From the NCBI RefSeq assembly GCF_001540865.1, contig NC_033622.1, forward strand, positions 9,674,451 to 9,738,450: a DNA stretch of 64,000 nt, written 5' to 3'. Position numbers and translations under genes: made by a program. This stretch comes from Ananas comosus. Its lineage: Eukaryota; Streptophyta; Magnoliopsida; Poales; Bromeliaceae. The notes below the pieces were generated by a model. That model saw only the letters and a program-made list of their open reading frames with translations. It did no database searches and was not told the DNA's origin. Shown here piece by piece: positions 35,423 through 46,984 of this stretch (within the stretch, counting starts at the first letter, position 1; each line of letters begins with the position of its first letter).

Positions 35423-35583
35423 AATCTACCTCAGTGATGAAATTTAAAATATTTAACATGTCTTCTCCTAAAAGATGTCGTGCGATGGATCTCGTAAAGC
35501 TGTAAATTCCTGAAGTATGGTCGTCATGGAACTGAAATTCCGAAGAAACTCTTGATGTTTTTATTGCTGACAGTTGGTTGCAG

Positions 35584-35775
35584 TGTTAGTTCATCTTAGT
35601 GTTTTTTTTTTTGAGAGAGAGATAGGTAGCACGCTACCCGCTTTGTTTGTTTCATTTAGAAATAAGCTTAGCTGGAAATATGAATCAACTAGGATTCGAA
35701 CTTGGGATCTCGGGTACCAACCACCAAGTCCTTTGCCACTTGCTCTAGGAACGGTCGGTGTTAGTTCATCTTAGT
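35584..35775 (-). mobile_element. tRNA-derived SINE, copy 1 (with 17-base target duplication)
   Basis: Body 35601-35758, read on the minus strand. It holds an A-box-like TAGAGCAAGTGG, a B-box-like AGTTCGAATCC, the tail GTAGCGTGCTACCTATCTCTC and poly(A). A perfect 17-base target duplication TGTTAGTTCATCTTAGT flanks it (35584-35600 and 35759-35775), which proves retroposition. Confidence 0.93.
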
Positions 35776-35871
35776 CCCAAACAAAAATATTGGTTACAAG
35801 CCGACAAAACGTTTGTAGTTAGAGCCTATTTGGTTCTTCAAAAAATATTTTTTAAAAAAATTTCAAGTTGA

Positions 35872-36655
35872 ATTTTTTTGGCCAATTTGCATAAAAAATT
35901 CACTAGTTTTGAGCTTTTGCAAATGTGGACCACTTTTTTTAATTTTGCAGATTTGGGTCAGATTTTCTGCCATCTGACCAAAATGCCCCTCATCTCCATC
36001 CACCTCACTTGTATTCCGTCAAATATGTATACCACAATGTACAGCCACCGGACGGGCATTAAATCCCGAACATGGTTATGCAACCTCTCGATCATCGGAA
36101 TGCGAACAAAATTGACCTTGCTATTTGCCAGCCCCAATGTTTGCAACGATTTTTAGATATTAAATATGTTGAAGTTATATGACAAACTACACAGTCGGCA
36201 ATAGAAATAATAGTTCAACGCAAAGAGAAATGGTGCAACAATCCTTCTAACAATGCAGCTTGCAGCTCATACCAGTGCAATTAATCTCTACTGCTCACAG
36301 TGCAACGCTGGCATTCAATCTTCTCCCTTATCAGGACAACATCCCACTCCCCCGTTAGGCACTTTTCTTCCTAAACCTTAAGGCGCTCCCTTCACCGGCA
36401 TCCCGTACTACCTACCCTATTTGTAAACCCCTTGCCCTCCTCCATGCAAGCCTAACAGTTTTTTCCAGTAGCCTCCGCTGCGTTCGGCATTTGCAGAGGA
36501 GAAATGGAAGAAACGTGGGGTAGGGACATGACTTTAGGGTTAGGAAGTAGGGGCGGGAGGAGGGGGACAAGTCGTTCATCTGCAAAAAGGTACCACACGG
36601 CCAAGCAAGTAGTGCAACTTTAGCGGCAACAATACAATCATGTCTAAAAAAGGAT
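35872..36655. mobile_element. Foldback family F6, copy 2, left part
   Basis: Opens with TTTGGCCAATTTGCATAAAA and AGTTTTGAGCTTTTGCAAA, as in copy 1. Scattered AGTGCAA / GTGCAAC motifs follow (36230-36310, 36610). The matching right end is missing. Solo LTR C interrupts it at 36656. Confidence 0.55.
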
Positions 36656-36889
36656 TGTTAAGGACTTTTCTAAGTTGGCGAATTTCGTGAAGTCGAATGG
36701 AGTCTTGAAGAGTTGAAGACGAAGTTTGAAGAGAAGATTGATCACAAGACTTGTTCATGATGCTCGGAATCTCAGGTATGTATGTTAATAATTTGTGGTG
36801 AATTTCTATCTTTGTAAATGTGTTTGGAAGACTTAGGATGGTTATTAAAATGAAAAACTGAACAAAACTGAACCTTTCAAGGTTCAAGG

Positions 36890-37110
36890 TCTGGACCTTG
36901 GAGCGAGGGACTGGACCCCGTTGAAATTTATGTTACGCTGTGAGGGACTGGACCCCGTACGTTGAAATTTATGTTACGCTGGGAGGGACCGGACCCTGGA
37001 GCGAGGGATCGAACCCCGTAGCCTATATTTTATGATACGCAGAGAGGGTCCGGGCCCTAGCTAAAAGGACCGGACCTTGAAGGTCCGAACCCTTCGGGAG
37101 GTCTGGACCC
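36890..37110. repeat. GGTCCGGACC-type array in the U3 of LTR C
   Basis: GGGA(C/T)(C/T)GGACCC(C/T)G recurs at about 36905, 36944, 36976, 37045 and 37066-37085, joined by GTTGAAATTTATGTTACGCT. Confidence 0.8.
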
Positions 37111-37176
37111 TGAAACCGTCTTTCGTTTTTAAAACCGAGTTTTTAATTCCTAGTCTATCTATAAGTCTTCTAAACC

Positions 37177-37184
37177 TATAAATA
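37177..37184 (+). promoter_or_regulatory. TATA box of solo LTR C
   Basis: TATAAATA, about 70 bases downstream of the palindrome array. Confidence 0.6.
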
Positions 37185-37858
37185 AGCTATGAGGAGCGTC
37201 CTATTACGTATGCTTAGAAAGAAAACCTTTTTGAAACCCTAAAAAAAAAAAACTTATTTTGGAGATTTTCAATCAATGTTTTAAAATCAAGTTTTTGTTT
37301 TTCGATCGCCGATTCGATTCTTTGGGTTCTATTCATTTGTTTCTTTAAGAATCGAATCGGTGATGGATTGAAAGGTTTTTCCTCGTATTTTATTCTCTTT
37401 CTAAGGAATTTGAATCACCACAAACTATTAATCTCTACGAGCTCCGGATGGAGCGTTGGCGCGTGGACTTCGCATGAGGCCGTGGATTCGGTGGACACAT
37501 CGTGGAGGTGAGGCGTTGTTGCTGCGTGGATTTACGGCGTGATTGATTGGAGGACTTCGATCGATCGAGGACCGGCGAAGACGATCTACAACGAGGATTC
37601 GGTAAAATTGGGTCGTGTATTCGGTAAATCACTTGCACTCAATTTTTCTATAGTGAATTGTTTCGTATGATCGGTCCCGTGGGTTTTTTACTCCAAGTTG
37701 GAGTTTTTCCACGTAAAATCTCAGTGTGTTGATTTTGTTTTTCCGCATTTAGTTTAAATTTGCATCGAAAAATTTTTGATTTGCCGTTTACACCTATTCG
37801 CCCCCCTCTAGGTGTTATTTACCTTTTAGATCTTTGGGGATCCATATCTCACAAGGAT

Positions 37859-38080
37859 AAATTATTATCTGTATTTTGTGCTGCTGCGAATATAATAGTG
37901 CAAAAAGGGGCTCTGAGTGGTGTGACATTGACCTAATTAGTGCAATGGTTCAACCCAAATGGTGCAACGAATTCATAACCAGTGTAAAAAAAACTCTTCC
38001 TTTAGATGTAATACTGACCTAATTAGTGCAAAGTTAGTAATCCAATCTTTTCTTAGAAAATACATTGTATTGCCTTCATT
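37859..38080. mobile_element. Foldback family F6, copy 2, right part
   Basis: Continues the host sequence of LTR C with AGTGCAA and GTGCAACG motifs at about 37898, 37938, 37961 and 38022. Confidence 0.45.
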
Positions 38081-38277
38081 GATAATTGCTAAAAATATTG
38101 GCCGTATGTTATTATTCCAATTCCCCGAATGGTATGAGGATTTGAAGGAAGTCTCGTGCAATCTCCCTCTTGTTGAAAGTAGATCACAAAAGAAGTGAAA
38201 TATCTTACGATCCGTTCGTGTCTTCTCGTAACATGCAAGATTACTATCATAACTTATTCTCCGGGCCTGGGTATATT

Positions 38278-38452
38278 ACATTCCTACCAACCATCTCTAG
38301 AGCAAGTGGCAAAGGACTTTGTGGTTGGTACCCGAGACCCAAGTTCGAATCCTAGTTGATTCACATATCCAGCTAAGTTTATTTCTAAATAAAATAAACG
38401 AAGTGGGTAGCGTGCTACCTATCTCTCAAAAAAAAAAAAAAAAACATTCCTA
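38278..38452 (+). mobile_element. tRNA-derived SINE, copy 2 (with target duplication)
   Basis: Body 38287-38443. The A-box-like TAGAGCAAGTGG is at 38299-38310 and the B-box AGTTCGAATCC at 38342-38352. The tail GTAGCGTGCTACCTATCTCTC is followed by about 17 A. ACATTCCTA occurs at both ends (38278-38286 and 38444-38452). Confidence 0.92.
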
Positions 38453-38519
38453 ACTACGAGTAATCTTGTATTTATAAGAATTTCAAAGTGACCATTTCCC
38501 ACCCTCCAATTGTCTCAAA

Positions 38520-38962
38520 CTCAATTCAAAAGAAATGTAAAATATTCAAGTTAGTATTCAAAGTTTGAATTTTAAATTTAAATTTTGGATTCAAATTTAA
38601 ATTTGAACATCAAATTTGACTTAAATGTTAAATTAAAATTAAAATTCAAATTAAAATTCAAATTTTGAATCACAATTGAAAATTTGAATTTTGATTTAAA
38701 ATTTGGCGTCAAAATCTGATTTGAAATTAAAATTTGGAATAAAAATCTGAGCTTGGACTATAAGATGAATTCAAAATCTAAATTTAAATTCGAATAAATT
38801 TGAACTTAAAATTTTAACTATTCAAAACAATTTGAATTTGAAATTTAAATTCAAAGTTGAATTTGAATATCAATTTCCAACCCAAAATTAGAATTTGAAT
38901 ATGAAATTCAAATTCAAAATCAAAATCAAAATCAAAATCAAAATCAAAATTTAAATTTAAGA
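38520..38962. repeat. AAATTTGAATTT low-complexity tract and (CAAAAT)n
   Basis: A long degenerate stretch built of AAATTTGAATTT-like words, ending in tandem CAAAAT units. The interior of the MITE at 41297-42141 looks the same, so this may be the core of a related element. Confidence 0.6.
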
Positions 38963-39700
38963 TTGAATTTGGAACAACGGTGATGTCGCCCCCTTCGAAC
39001 ATAACAAACATACCAGCAAACCAACGTTCTGTAGCATCATCGAACATAACAAACATATACCAGCATACCAGCACTCTGCAGGATCCCAGCAGCACCAAAC
39101 TCTGATGCAAAACCGATGGCTGCCCAAAAAGGCACAAGCTGTCTACTAAAACAAATATGAATCCTGATGCAAGCACAATGGCCGCCACAACCACGCATCC
39201 GCACCGCCCGAAACAGCGGAGCTGAAAAAAAAAGAAAGAAAAAAAAAAACAAATACGGCCCCGGATCAGCAAATACGACGAGACTCAGCAAATTACGACG
39301 AGACTCGGAGGCCACCGTCCTCCATCATACCTGAATCGTTCCTGGAGACGACAATGTACAGGCGACCAGCAAAACTAGCTGGAAAAACCACTCCAAAAGA
39401 CAAACAGGCCCTGAGGCCAGCTCTAAAAGCTTTCAAATGTAATCTCCTACAAGTCAGAAATTCAGAGCTTTATTCACTTAAATTCAACATTGAAAGCTTT
39501 TTACACAGATAGTACTTCTGAATTATTTATTTCGCTCCGATGGAAGATCAGTGGCCTCGTGCTTGCTCATCATGTAGGACAAGAACTAGACATTAAGAAC
39601 ATCATCTACAGATAGAAAAGAATTTGAGGGAAGAAAAAAAAATAATGAAATTTTATCAACATCTACAAGCCCCTGAGAATTTATTTGACAAGTTAAAAGC
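38963..39700. other. Unassigned intergenic stretch downstream of the RING gene
   Basis: Contains a short duplication (CGAACATAACAAACATACCAG at about 38996 and 39041). No gene is supported. Confidence 0.45.
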
Positions 39701-39717
39701 AGCAAATTTCAAATCAT

Positions 39718-39723
39718 TTTATT
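39718..39723 (-). terminator. Candidate polyadenylation signal of the RING-H2 gene
   Basis: AATAAA on the minus strand, about 80 bases beyond the stop codon. Confidence 0.45.
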
Positions 39724-39804
39724 TACAAAAAAGACAAATTGTAAAAGCTGCATTCTCATGAAATATGATTCAGAATAACTTGCTTAGGTTAAACTTGTCT
39801 TCAT

Positions 39805-42800
39805 TTATTTGTTTCTTAGTGAAGGTGCAGCTGAGGCTTTGCAGATTGGGCACCAGTTCTTCAGCCTAAGCCACTGGTGGATGCACGCAACATGGTATAC
39901 GTGCTCGCATCCCAGCTTCCCCACCTCATCCCCGGCAACATACTCTTCCTGAGAGAATGAAAATGAAAAAAAATGAATAACTACTAAATGAAAAGAAATT
40001 ATGCAACTGCCGCAATTTGCCGATTGGCCCGATTGCCCTGATTAAGAAAATATAGTGTGGAGCCTCGTTTCCGGAGCTTCTAGCTGTGTGGGGAAGCCAA
40101 AATAAGTTTTCAGACCCTAGAAGCAGAAAATACTATTTGAGGCTTCTGCCTATAGCTGCAGCTAGAAGCCGTTGCAGTGGCCTTGGGAGGACTTCAAAAG
40201 AAAAAGCTGCAAGGGCTTTTCTTAATTGCTCGATCAAATAATACTTCTATAGAAGCCCAGGCTGGCCCTAGTTCAATGTCGGATGGATGGAAGGACTAAA
40301 ACTGTAAAATGCTACTAAGTACAAATCATGCAATTCAATGAATTCAAGTGAATTGGATGTGGGGCTCAAATCTCTTATTTGGAGCACAGTGTGATTGTGC
40401 AACTTCCATAATTTACTCCCGATTTACCTTCTGTGTCTAAATTCCATCACAATTAAAAAGGGAATTCTCGGACTTCTCTTATATATGAATAGCAGCAAAT
40501 TGTACCTCAAAGAGTACGACTTCTTTATACTAATCAATTTGCATCCAAAATAGAGGAAATCGACATCATGAATACTCTAAACAAGAGAATTAAGAAAAAT
40601 TAGTTGGAACTTCCCCCCAATTCACTGATTTTGGTGCTACCAAATAGGCTACAAAAATAATCAATATTAATGAGCTGAAAGGTAAGATGGCCAAAAACAG
40701 AATGCAAAGGAAAGTATGTGGCAGTTCCATATAATTCTACGCATTCTGTGCTCTTTTCTCTAGGCAGAAAAAACGTACCTGACATATGCTGCACTTGATA
40801 TCATGGGCAATGTGTCTATTAATTCCTGAGACAAGTGAGGCCGATGTGTATATACTTCTTTTCAGACATTTCACCAGCTCATCTTCAGGAAGGGCCGTGC
40901 TAACACTACCCATTTGTTCCTCTAAGGCTAGTAATTCCTGTTAAGAACAAATAACATTCAGGGGAACGCAACTAACTAAAAAGGACAGTCTAAAGATATT
41001 GGCAAATAGAAATTAAAGAGGAAAAATTTATAGGTAGGACTTAAGCAAATAATGAATTGGATTTTAATCTATAATCTTCTGCAAAGGTCTTAGAAAACAT
41101 CAGATATTGGACAGAATAAGCTCCAGGGATGACCTCGACCGAGATTAGGCAGCTTCAGGGATTAAACAGTCTAAGCAAAAAGTTAGGGCATGAATTGGAA
41201 TTCATACAATGTTCAAGAAATGGACATAAATTTACCCAAAGTAGACTAAGTAGAAAATCATGAACAGTTGAACCACCATACAACATTTTGAACTTTCAGG
41301 GCACGTTTGGTTTGAAGTAGGAATTTTTNTGAATAAAAGCTTTTTGTTTTTAAACCTAAAATTAATTATTTAGGCATGTTAACAATATATATATATATAT
41401 GTTTTTTTTTTTTTTTTTGAGAGATAGGTATCACGCTACCCACTTCGTTTATTTCATTTAGAAATAAACTTAGCTAGAAATGTAAATCAACTAGGATTCG
41501 AACTTGAGACCTCGGGTATCAACAACCAAGCCCTTTGCCACTTGCTCTAGGGACGGTCGGTGATTCGAATTAGGAATTGAAACCGGAATAGGAGGGAAAT
41601 GGACCAAAATCGAAAACGGAATGATGAAACCCTTAATTTATTTGGTTCATAGGAGGAATCAGAATCATAAACATGTTTAAATTAAAATTCAAAAAATTTA
41701 GAATTTAGTTAAAATTTAAATTTACTATCCAAATTTGTAATCAAAATTTGGATCCAAATTTGAAGTTAAAATTTGAATTTACAATTCAAATTCAAGTAAA
41801 AAGTCAAAATTTAAATTTAGAACCAAATTCAAATATCAAACTTGTATTAGAATTTAAAATTTAACTTAAATTGAATTTTAAATCCATAATTCAAATTCCA
41901 ATTTAAAATTATTTATTCTAAAATTAAACATAATTTTAAATAATTGTTAGTTAAAAAATGAGTTCTTTTCTCAATCCTTTCCGAAATCAATCCATAATGG
42001 GAATCATTTTGGAGGGACTCGACCCCTCCCTCCTGTAATGAAAATCGGAATGTCAGTCCCTCAAATCAAACAACAAAAATACGAATGGATCATTCTGATT
42101 CCTATTCCAAGCCTCAAATCCTTCAAACCAAACATGCCCTGTTGTAGAGCTTAAGAACTAGGAAGAGGAACTATGTAAAGTAGACACCCCGTTCAGTTAT
42201 TTCAGTACATTCCAAAGAAAGAAGTTGCTGTGCACACAATTATAAACGAATTTAAGTTAACATGCTGTGATCACGTTCAAGACAAATATTACCACGTTCA
42301 AATGCATCATAGAATAGCCCATACCTCATAGGACATATTATCAATGTCCATTCTCATGTCACTGTGTTGATCATGGAAAGTCAGCCCACCAAACAACAAG
42401 TTTGTCTCGAGAACCAGTAATTGCTGCAAAATAAAAAAGACCTCATTTAGTTGAAAACTGGAGAAGAAAAAGCAGCAAATTAAGAAGCAAGGAACAACCT
42501 CATATGTTAAATCCTCATATTGTTCGATCCTCTCTAATGCCAATAATACCTGCATGCCAGTAAACATCATAACCTAGTTAGAAATGGAAAGTAGTGCCAT
42601 GATTTGAGCTCAACTAGGAAATGTAAGAAATGCCTATAATGTCAAAATGGATTCCATTTCGCACAATGATGTGATTACAATATCGTTCATGCAGTGTATC
42701 ACAATGTAGATAGATGCATTAAAATTTCAAGCAGCTTTCACATGCACCCCCGCAAAATCATCTATTTACATAGATGCCACCGTACAGTTGAAATTTCATA

Positions 42801-44137
42801 CATACCTTTCGAAGGTGCAGTTTCAACTGAGGTGAAGAAAGTTGTTTCATATCAAAAGGAAGTCTTTTATAGAGAAGAACTATTGTAGGTGGTAGGTATA
42901 CGCATATGCCTGTATATGTAAGAAATTATACACGTACACCAATGTACATGTAAGAAATTAAGTTTCATAAAGAACCTATGAAAATTCAGATTTTCCAGAA
43001 TATAATTGTCAAATAGACAATTTTGCAGGGTTGTACATGTAAATAATGCTAATATCAAAAGCATATAGAGAGGACCTGAGCAATTCCTTCCATGCTTAGA
43101 TGTTGATGACCATCTCCATCATCCAAAAGGTCATGGCTTATTTGACTGCTGTTCCTTTGAGGATGAGAGGTCGACGATGATCTACTATAAGCGGCCCGAT
43201 TGCTTGAACCCGTACGTGCAGAACAATGAAATGCCCGCGGTTGTTCCGAGGTGAAAAATTCCGATATGGTTTCTGGAACTGCTTCCTGTACAGAAAATCT
43301 AGTACCCTCCACTTCTGGGACCGCATTCAGCAAAAAGGCACTTTCATCTGTTTGCACGAATGGGCTAGTCTTATTGTCTGTTGTCGAAGTTCTTCGGGTC
43401 CGAACAGAAACTGGACCATCCCTATTAACTGCTTGGTTCCTGATTCTTCTTAAAGATTGTTGAGCAATTGGGCCTTCTAGAACAGGTAAACTAGGGCCAG
43501 GAAGATTACTATGAGTAGGAACTGAAGAACTCCCCTCACTATAAGACGTCTCTCTTAAATCACTGACCCTCCTACCACGGCCAAGATCAGAGGAAGAAGA
43601 ACAGCCTGCCGGTAGGACATCAGAGATCGACGTGCAACTGAGATTTTTAAAACCATGCGAAGGCTTAGGAACAATGGTGGAGCTTCTTGGTTTCGAACTT
43701 ATTCCCACATTGCCTAAACTCAAGCGCTTACTATTCTGTTTACTTGGTTTTGAACTTGATGCGCTACCGTCATAATTTAAGTCCTCTAATCGATCTTCGA
43801 TCCTGGCTCGCCTGCTACTACTTTCGGGAATATCAATCCTTCCAAGAAAAGTTGGGTTTGGTTGTTGTTCCTTTTGCAGCTTTACAAAAGCTTCTTTCGA
43901 AGTGGTCCCGGCTATAGCTTTACCGGTATTAGATCTAACAGATGGCCTAGAAAATCTTGGCACTTCTGAGTTGTCGTTATGGCCAACATTTGTAGAATTA
44001 AGCTTAGTACTGCAACCAAATCTGCCGGAATGCTGACCGCTTTTATCTTCATGGTTTTGATTTCTAAAAGAAACGCCAGAAGTTCTTTTGGAAAAGCCAA
44101 TTCCTCTAGAAGTTCTTTTACTGGGATATTCGTCCAT
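39805..44137 (-). CDS. RING-H2 E3 ubiquitin ligase, MBR/HIP1-like (five coding exons)
   Basis: Exons on the minus strand: 44137-43076 (354 codons), 42549-42499 (17), 42423-42325 (33), 40937-40779 (53), 39948-39805 (47 plus TAA). All introns are phase 0 with GT..AG ends. The 504-residue protein starts MDEYPSKRTSRG and has a long Ser-rich, probably disordered N-terminal part. The conserved stretch VLLALERIEQYEDLTYE and DMRMDIDNMSYEELLALEEQ (355-415) precedes a C-terminal RING-H2. Zinc ligands are C453, C456, C471, H473, H476, C479, C490 and C493, with W483 and P491 at the usual E2-contact places. Family knowledge: proteins with this DIDNMSYEELLAL block (the HIP1, RHG1A, MBR group) are E3 ligases that transfer ubiquitin from an E2. 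The substrate cannot be inferred. An upstream in-frame ATG at 44212 lies across a probable UTR acceptor, so 44137 is preferred. No defect is seen. Confidence 0.92.
41297..42141. mobile_element. MITE in the RING gene intron, with a nested SINE
   Basis: Ends CAGGGCACGTTTGGTTTGAA and the complement of AAACCAAACATGCCCTG form inverted repeats of about 18 bases. The CAGGG terminus resembles hAT elements, but no 8-base duplication was found. The interior is AAATTTGAATTT-like. A SINE (41402-41562) is inserted in it and an isolated N is at 41329. The whole insertion lies in the intron 40938-42324. Confidence 0.75.
41402..41562 (-). mobile_element. tRNA-derived SINE, copy 3
   Basis: Same family as copies 1 and 2, with A-box, B-box and a poly(A) tail (about 17 T on this strand). 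The tail reads GTGATACCTATCTCTC, one or two changes from the others. The target duplication is not clear because the left flank is a TA microsatellite. Confidence 0.88.
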
Positions 44138-45964
44138 ATGCAAATTTAATCTCCGGAGATTAAAACAGCAAACCTCAGCTCTGCAACAAAATATACTACC
44201 TAAATTCTGCAATAGAAGAGAGGAAGGTTAACAAGGAGAGTAGCCAAAGACAGTTTCAACCACTTGAAAAAAATGATAAAAGCAGAATATTAAAAAAATA
44301 ATAATAATAGATCACATGCAAATATGATTAACTTATGATCACATCAGAGCTAAACTTTAACAATATTTTGTTTTTGTGTTAGCATTGACCTCGAAATGTT
44401 TTAAGGTTCAGCACTTAAAAGTGCTGAGCTATACCTCCTCCTTATATAGTAGCATTAATATGAATATTGCAAAACTATAAATAAGTAATATTCAACAAGA
44501 TAAAGTGCGAGTGTTCCTGACATTCAACCCTGAAACAAGATGAGAATGTAGCAGCACAGATCGTGAAGATAGAAAACCACATTGCCAAACAGAAACCCAA
44601 CATTCACAGACAAAGAGAACACTGAAGATCGCAACCTCAGTTGAAGAAGTTTTGAATTGCAAGAAAATTTATCCAATAGATAAAATAGCTTACAGATCAC
44701 TATCTAAAACAAAAATCTAGAAAAACAATGTAATGCAAATATCTGCAAAATTTTCCCACTAACTTCTATGCCTTCCAAAAGGAAATAGGGCCTTCGCAAT
44801 CATCAAAAACCATTGGACAATAATGATTACAGGAATAGTAACTTAAATTAAGATGCTACAGTGAAGCAATGAATAATTTTTAAATTTCAATAAAGCAAAC
44901 AAACGGAATAGTTACATTTTTAACACTCAAGTGAGAGAAATGCAGTAAGGGACTTTCAGATCAAAGCCAAAAAATTATGATTACATTACAACGGAATAGA
45001 TTTAACAGAAGCATCCTCAATCTAACTTTAATTTTACAACTTTTGTACGTCAACACTTAGCTGCAAATCTCATGCATGATAATTCAACATCAAGCGAACC
45101 AGTTACTACAATACATCCCAACACAATTTAAGAGAACAGAACTAGATCAAGTATTGTTTTCCCTAAACTAGAACACCCTTCATTGACCAGAAATAATAAC
45201 TAAAGATTAAATAACTTTCAAAATCCGTTGTTCCAGCTAATTACATTGCAAACAGACCCACAAATACCATCAGAATCTTAAATACATATGCAACTCTCCT
45301 TTCTTTTCTTTTTCTTTTTTTTCCTTTTCTTTCTTGAGTACAAAGGGTTTAACCGATATTTATTCTTAATTACCACTTTATTGTCATGATGCATTTGATC
45401 TCAATCTCGTATTCATACTCCACTAGAGTAAAAATCAAAGCATGATATTGATCAAACAATTATTTCAAATCATAAATGCAATAGTCACATAGAGCCATAG
45501 AAACCAAATAGAGCAAATAAATAGAGGAAAAATCCCCGAACTACGACATCTCCATTAAAATTTCCAAATTTTTAACTTCAAAATTGCCATTAAAATACAA
45601 AATCAAATGCCATATATTAAAACAAGCAATTCTTCAACACGAAAAGCTCCCATTCTGGAATCAAATCAAAGCCCTAAGACAGGATTGAAATCCACAAAAG
45701 CCCGATCTATTACAAAAGGCGATTTGAAAAAGCCGTACTGTAAAAGTAGATCCAACAAAAAGGTGAGTGATTCGAAGCGAATGAAACGCTGAAACTCCCC
45801 AAATCCCACGTACCCATCTGATCAACTCAACGTATCTGAAACAAAAAATCGCATCTTTCTACCGAAAATTTCCAAAATCCGATCTTAATGGATCGAAAAG
45901 GCGATCAAAACCAAGCCGCCACAACCGATCAAAAAAGGCGACCTTTACAGACCCTAAAACGTAC
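44138..45964 (-). other. 5' UTR end and leader intron of the RING-H2 gene
   Basis: A probable acceptor TTGTTGCAG at 44181-44182 and a probable donor GG|GTACG at 45963-45964 would define an intron of about 1.8 kb in the leader. The intron is AT-rich and no other gene is seen in it. The splice assignment is by eye only. Confidence 0.5.
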
Positions 45965-46078
45965 CCCAAAATGGCGCCGTATTCAACACGGAATCGAGAA
46001 GAGAGAGAAATAGAAAGAGAGAGAGAGAGAGACAGCGAGAGGGCGAAATGGGGAGGAGATAGATGCGAGGGTTTTATA
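45965..46078 (-). promoter_or_regulatory. RING-H2 gene core promoter and first leader exon
   Basis: TATAAAA on the minus strand at 46072-46078 is followed by a CT-rich leader, with (CT)n at about 46015-46035, typical of plant housekeeping leaders. The leader ends at the candidate donor at 45964. Confidence 0.55.
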
Positions 46079-46414
46079 CGTACCCCAAATCGCACGCACG
46101 CGCACGAATTCGAAGAGGAGCTCCTGGTAAGATCTAGGCCGTTGGATCCGCCTCCAGATTCGGGAACGGAGGGGGTGAGTGGGAAAAGAGGAGGTGGGGT
46201 TTTTTAATGGTTGTTAGCGCACGCTTTCGTGGACCGCACACTCGGAATTTCCCACTCCGCCCATTAAATTCTGCATTTAATTCGTGATAAAATAATTTAT
46301 GGAAAACGAAAACAAACACAGCGGATCTTTGGGCGTCACGGGTCTTTGCCCGTTTTGCCCCATTTTTCTGGGCAGTTGGAGAAAATTCAGAGCTATTAAA
46401 TTTTATCATATTTT

Positions 46415-46910
46415 TTCGGCTAATTGGCATAAAAAATCTAGGAAAAACTTCAAAAATCCCCCCTGTGATTTCGTAGTTTCTCACTTTGCCTTCCTATGGT
46501 TTAAAATGTATCAATTTGCTCCTCTGTGGTTTCGTTTTTCTCTTTTTCTTATCAATTTCATTATTTTTTTTTTTAAATCAGTGATAAAGTTAAAATTAAA
46601 GGGTATTAAAGTGAATATTTGATAAATCTAGATGGGTATCTAAAGTTTTTTTATATATAATTTAATAAAATATTAACGAAAAAGCTACCCAAAAGATAAA
46701 AACAAAACCACAGGGAGGCAATTTGATACATTTTAAACCACGGGGGCCAAAGTGAGAAACTATGAAACCACAGGAGGGTTTTTTGAAGTTTTCCCAAAAA
46801 TTTATTAGTTTTGAACTTTTACAAAAATAGGCCTTTTTTTTTAATTTTGCAAATTCGAATCGAATTTTCAAAAAATGACCAAACTACCCCTCTATCAAAT
46901 TGTATAAAAA
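46415..46910. mobile_element. Foldback family F6, copy 3 terminus, split by a MITE
   Basis: GGCTAATTGGCATAAAAAAT (to 46440) and ATTAGTTTTGAACTTTTAC (from 46803) are the two parts of an F6 end. The F5 MITE at 46441-46795 lies between them. The end continues with TGACCAAACTACCCCTCTAT, as in copies 1 and 2. Confidence 0.6.
46441..46795. mobile_element. Foldback MITE, family F5, copy 2
   Basis: Inverted ends of about 100 bases: GGAAAAACTTCAAAAATCCC and the complement of GGGTTTTTTGAAGTTTTCCC. The arms carry CCTGTG(A/G)TTTC and CACTTTG(C/G)CC blocks. It is non-coding. Confidence 0.8.
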
Positions 46911-46984
46911 TTATATGCTTTAAATTCCTAAAAAAATACAACTGCTAAACCATTAAATATCAAATTTTCTGAAAATAACAACTG

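Larger units (their letters stand above)
36656..37853 (+). mobile_element. Solo LTR, family C, target duplication AGGAT
   Basis: TGTTAAGG ... TCTCACA, 1198 bases, flanked by AGGAT at 36651-36655 and 37854-37858. Its U3 carries GGACCGGACCCTG-type palindromic units of about 58 bases (36890-37110) upstream of TATAAATA at 37177. CACCTATTC and CCCCCCTCTAGGTG near its end recall plant copia LTRs. No internal region is attached. Confidence 0.88.

Noticed and set aside
38287..38443. tRNA gene suggested by A-box and B-box words
   Set aside because: There is no complete cloverleaf. The poly(A) tail and target duplications show a SINE.
43226..43917. Plus-strand frames opposite the first RING exon
   Set aside because: They are antisense shadows of the long coding exon, with no independent support.
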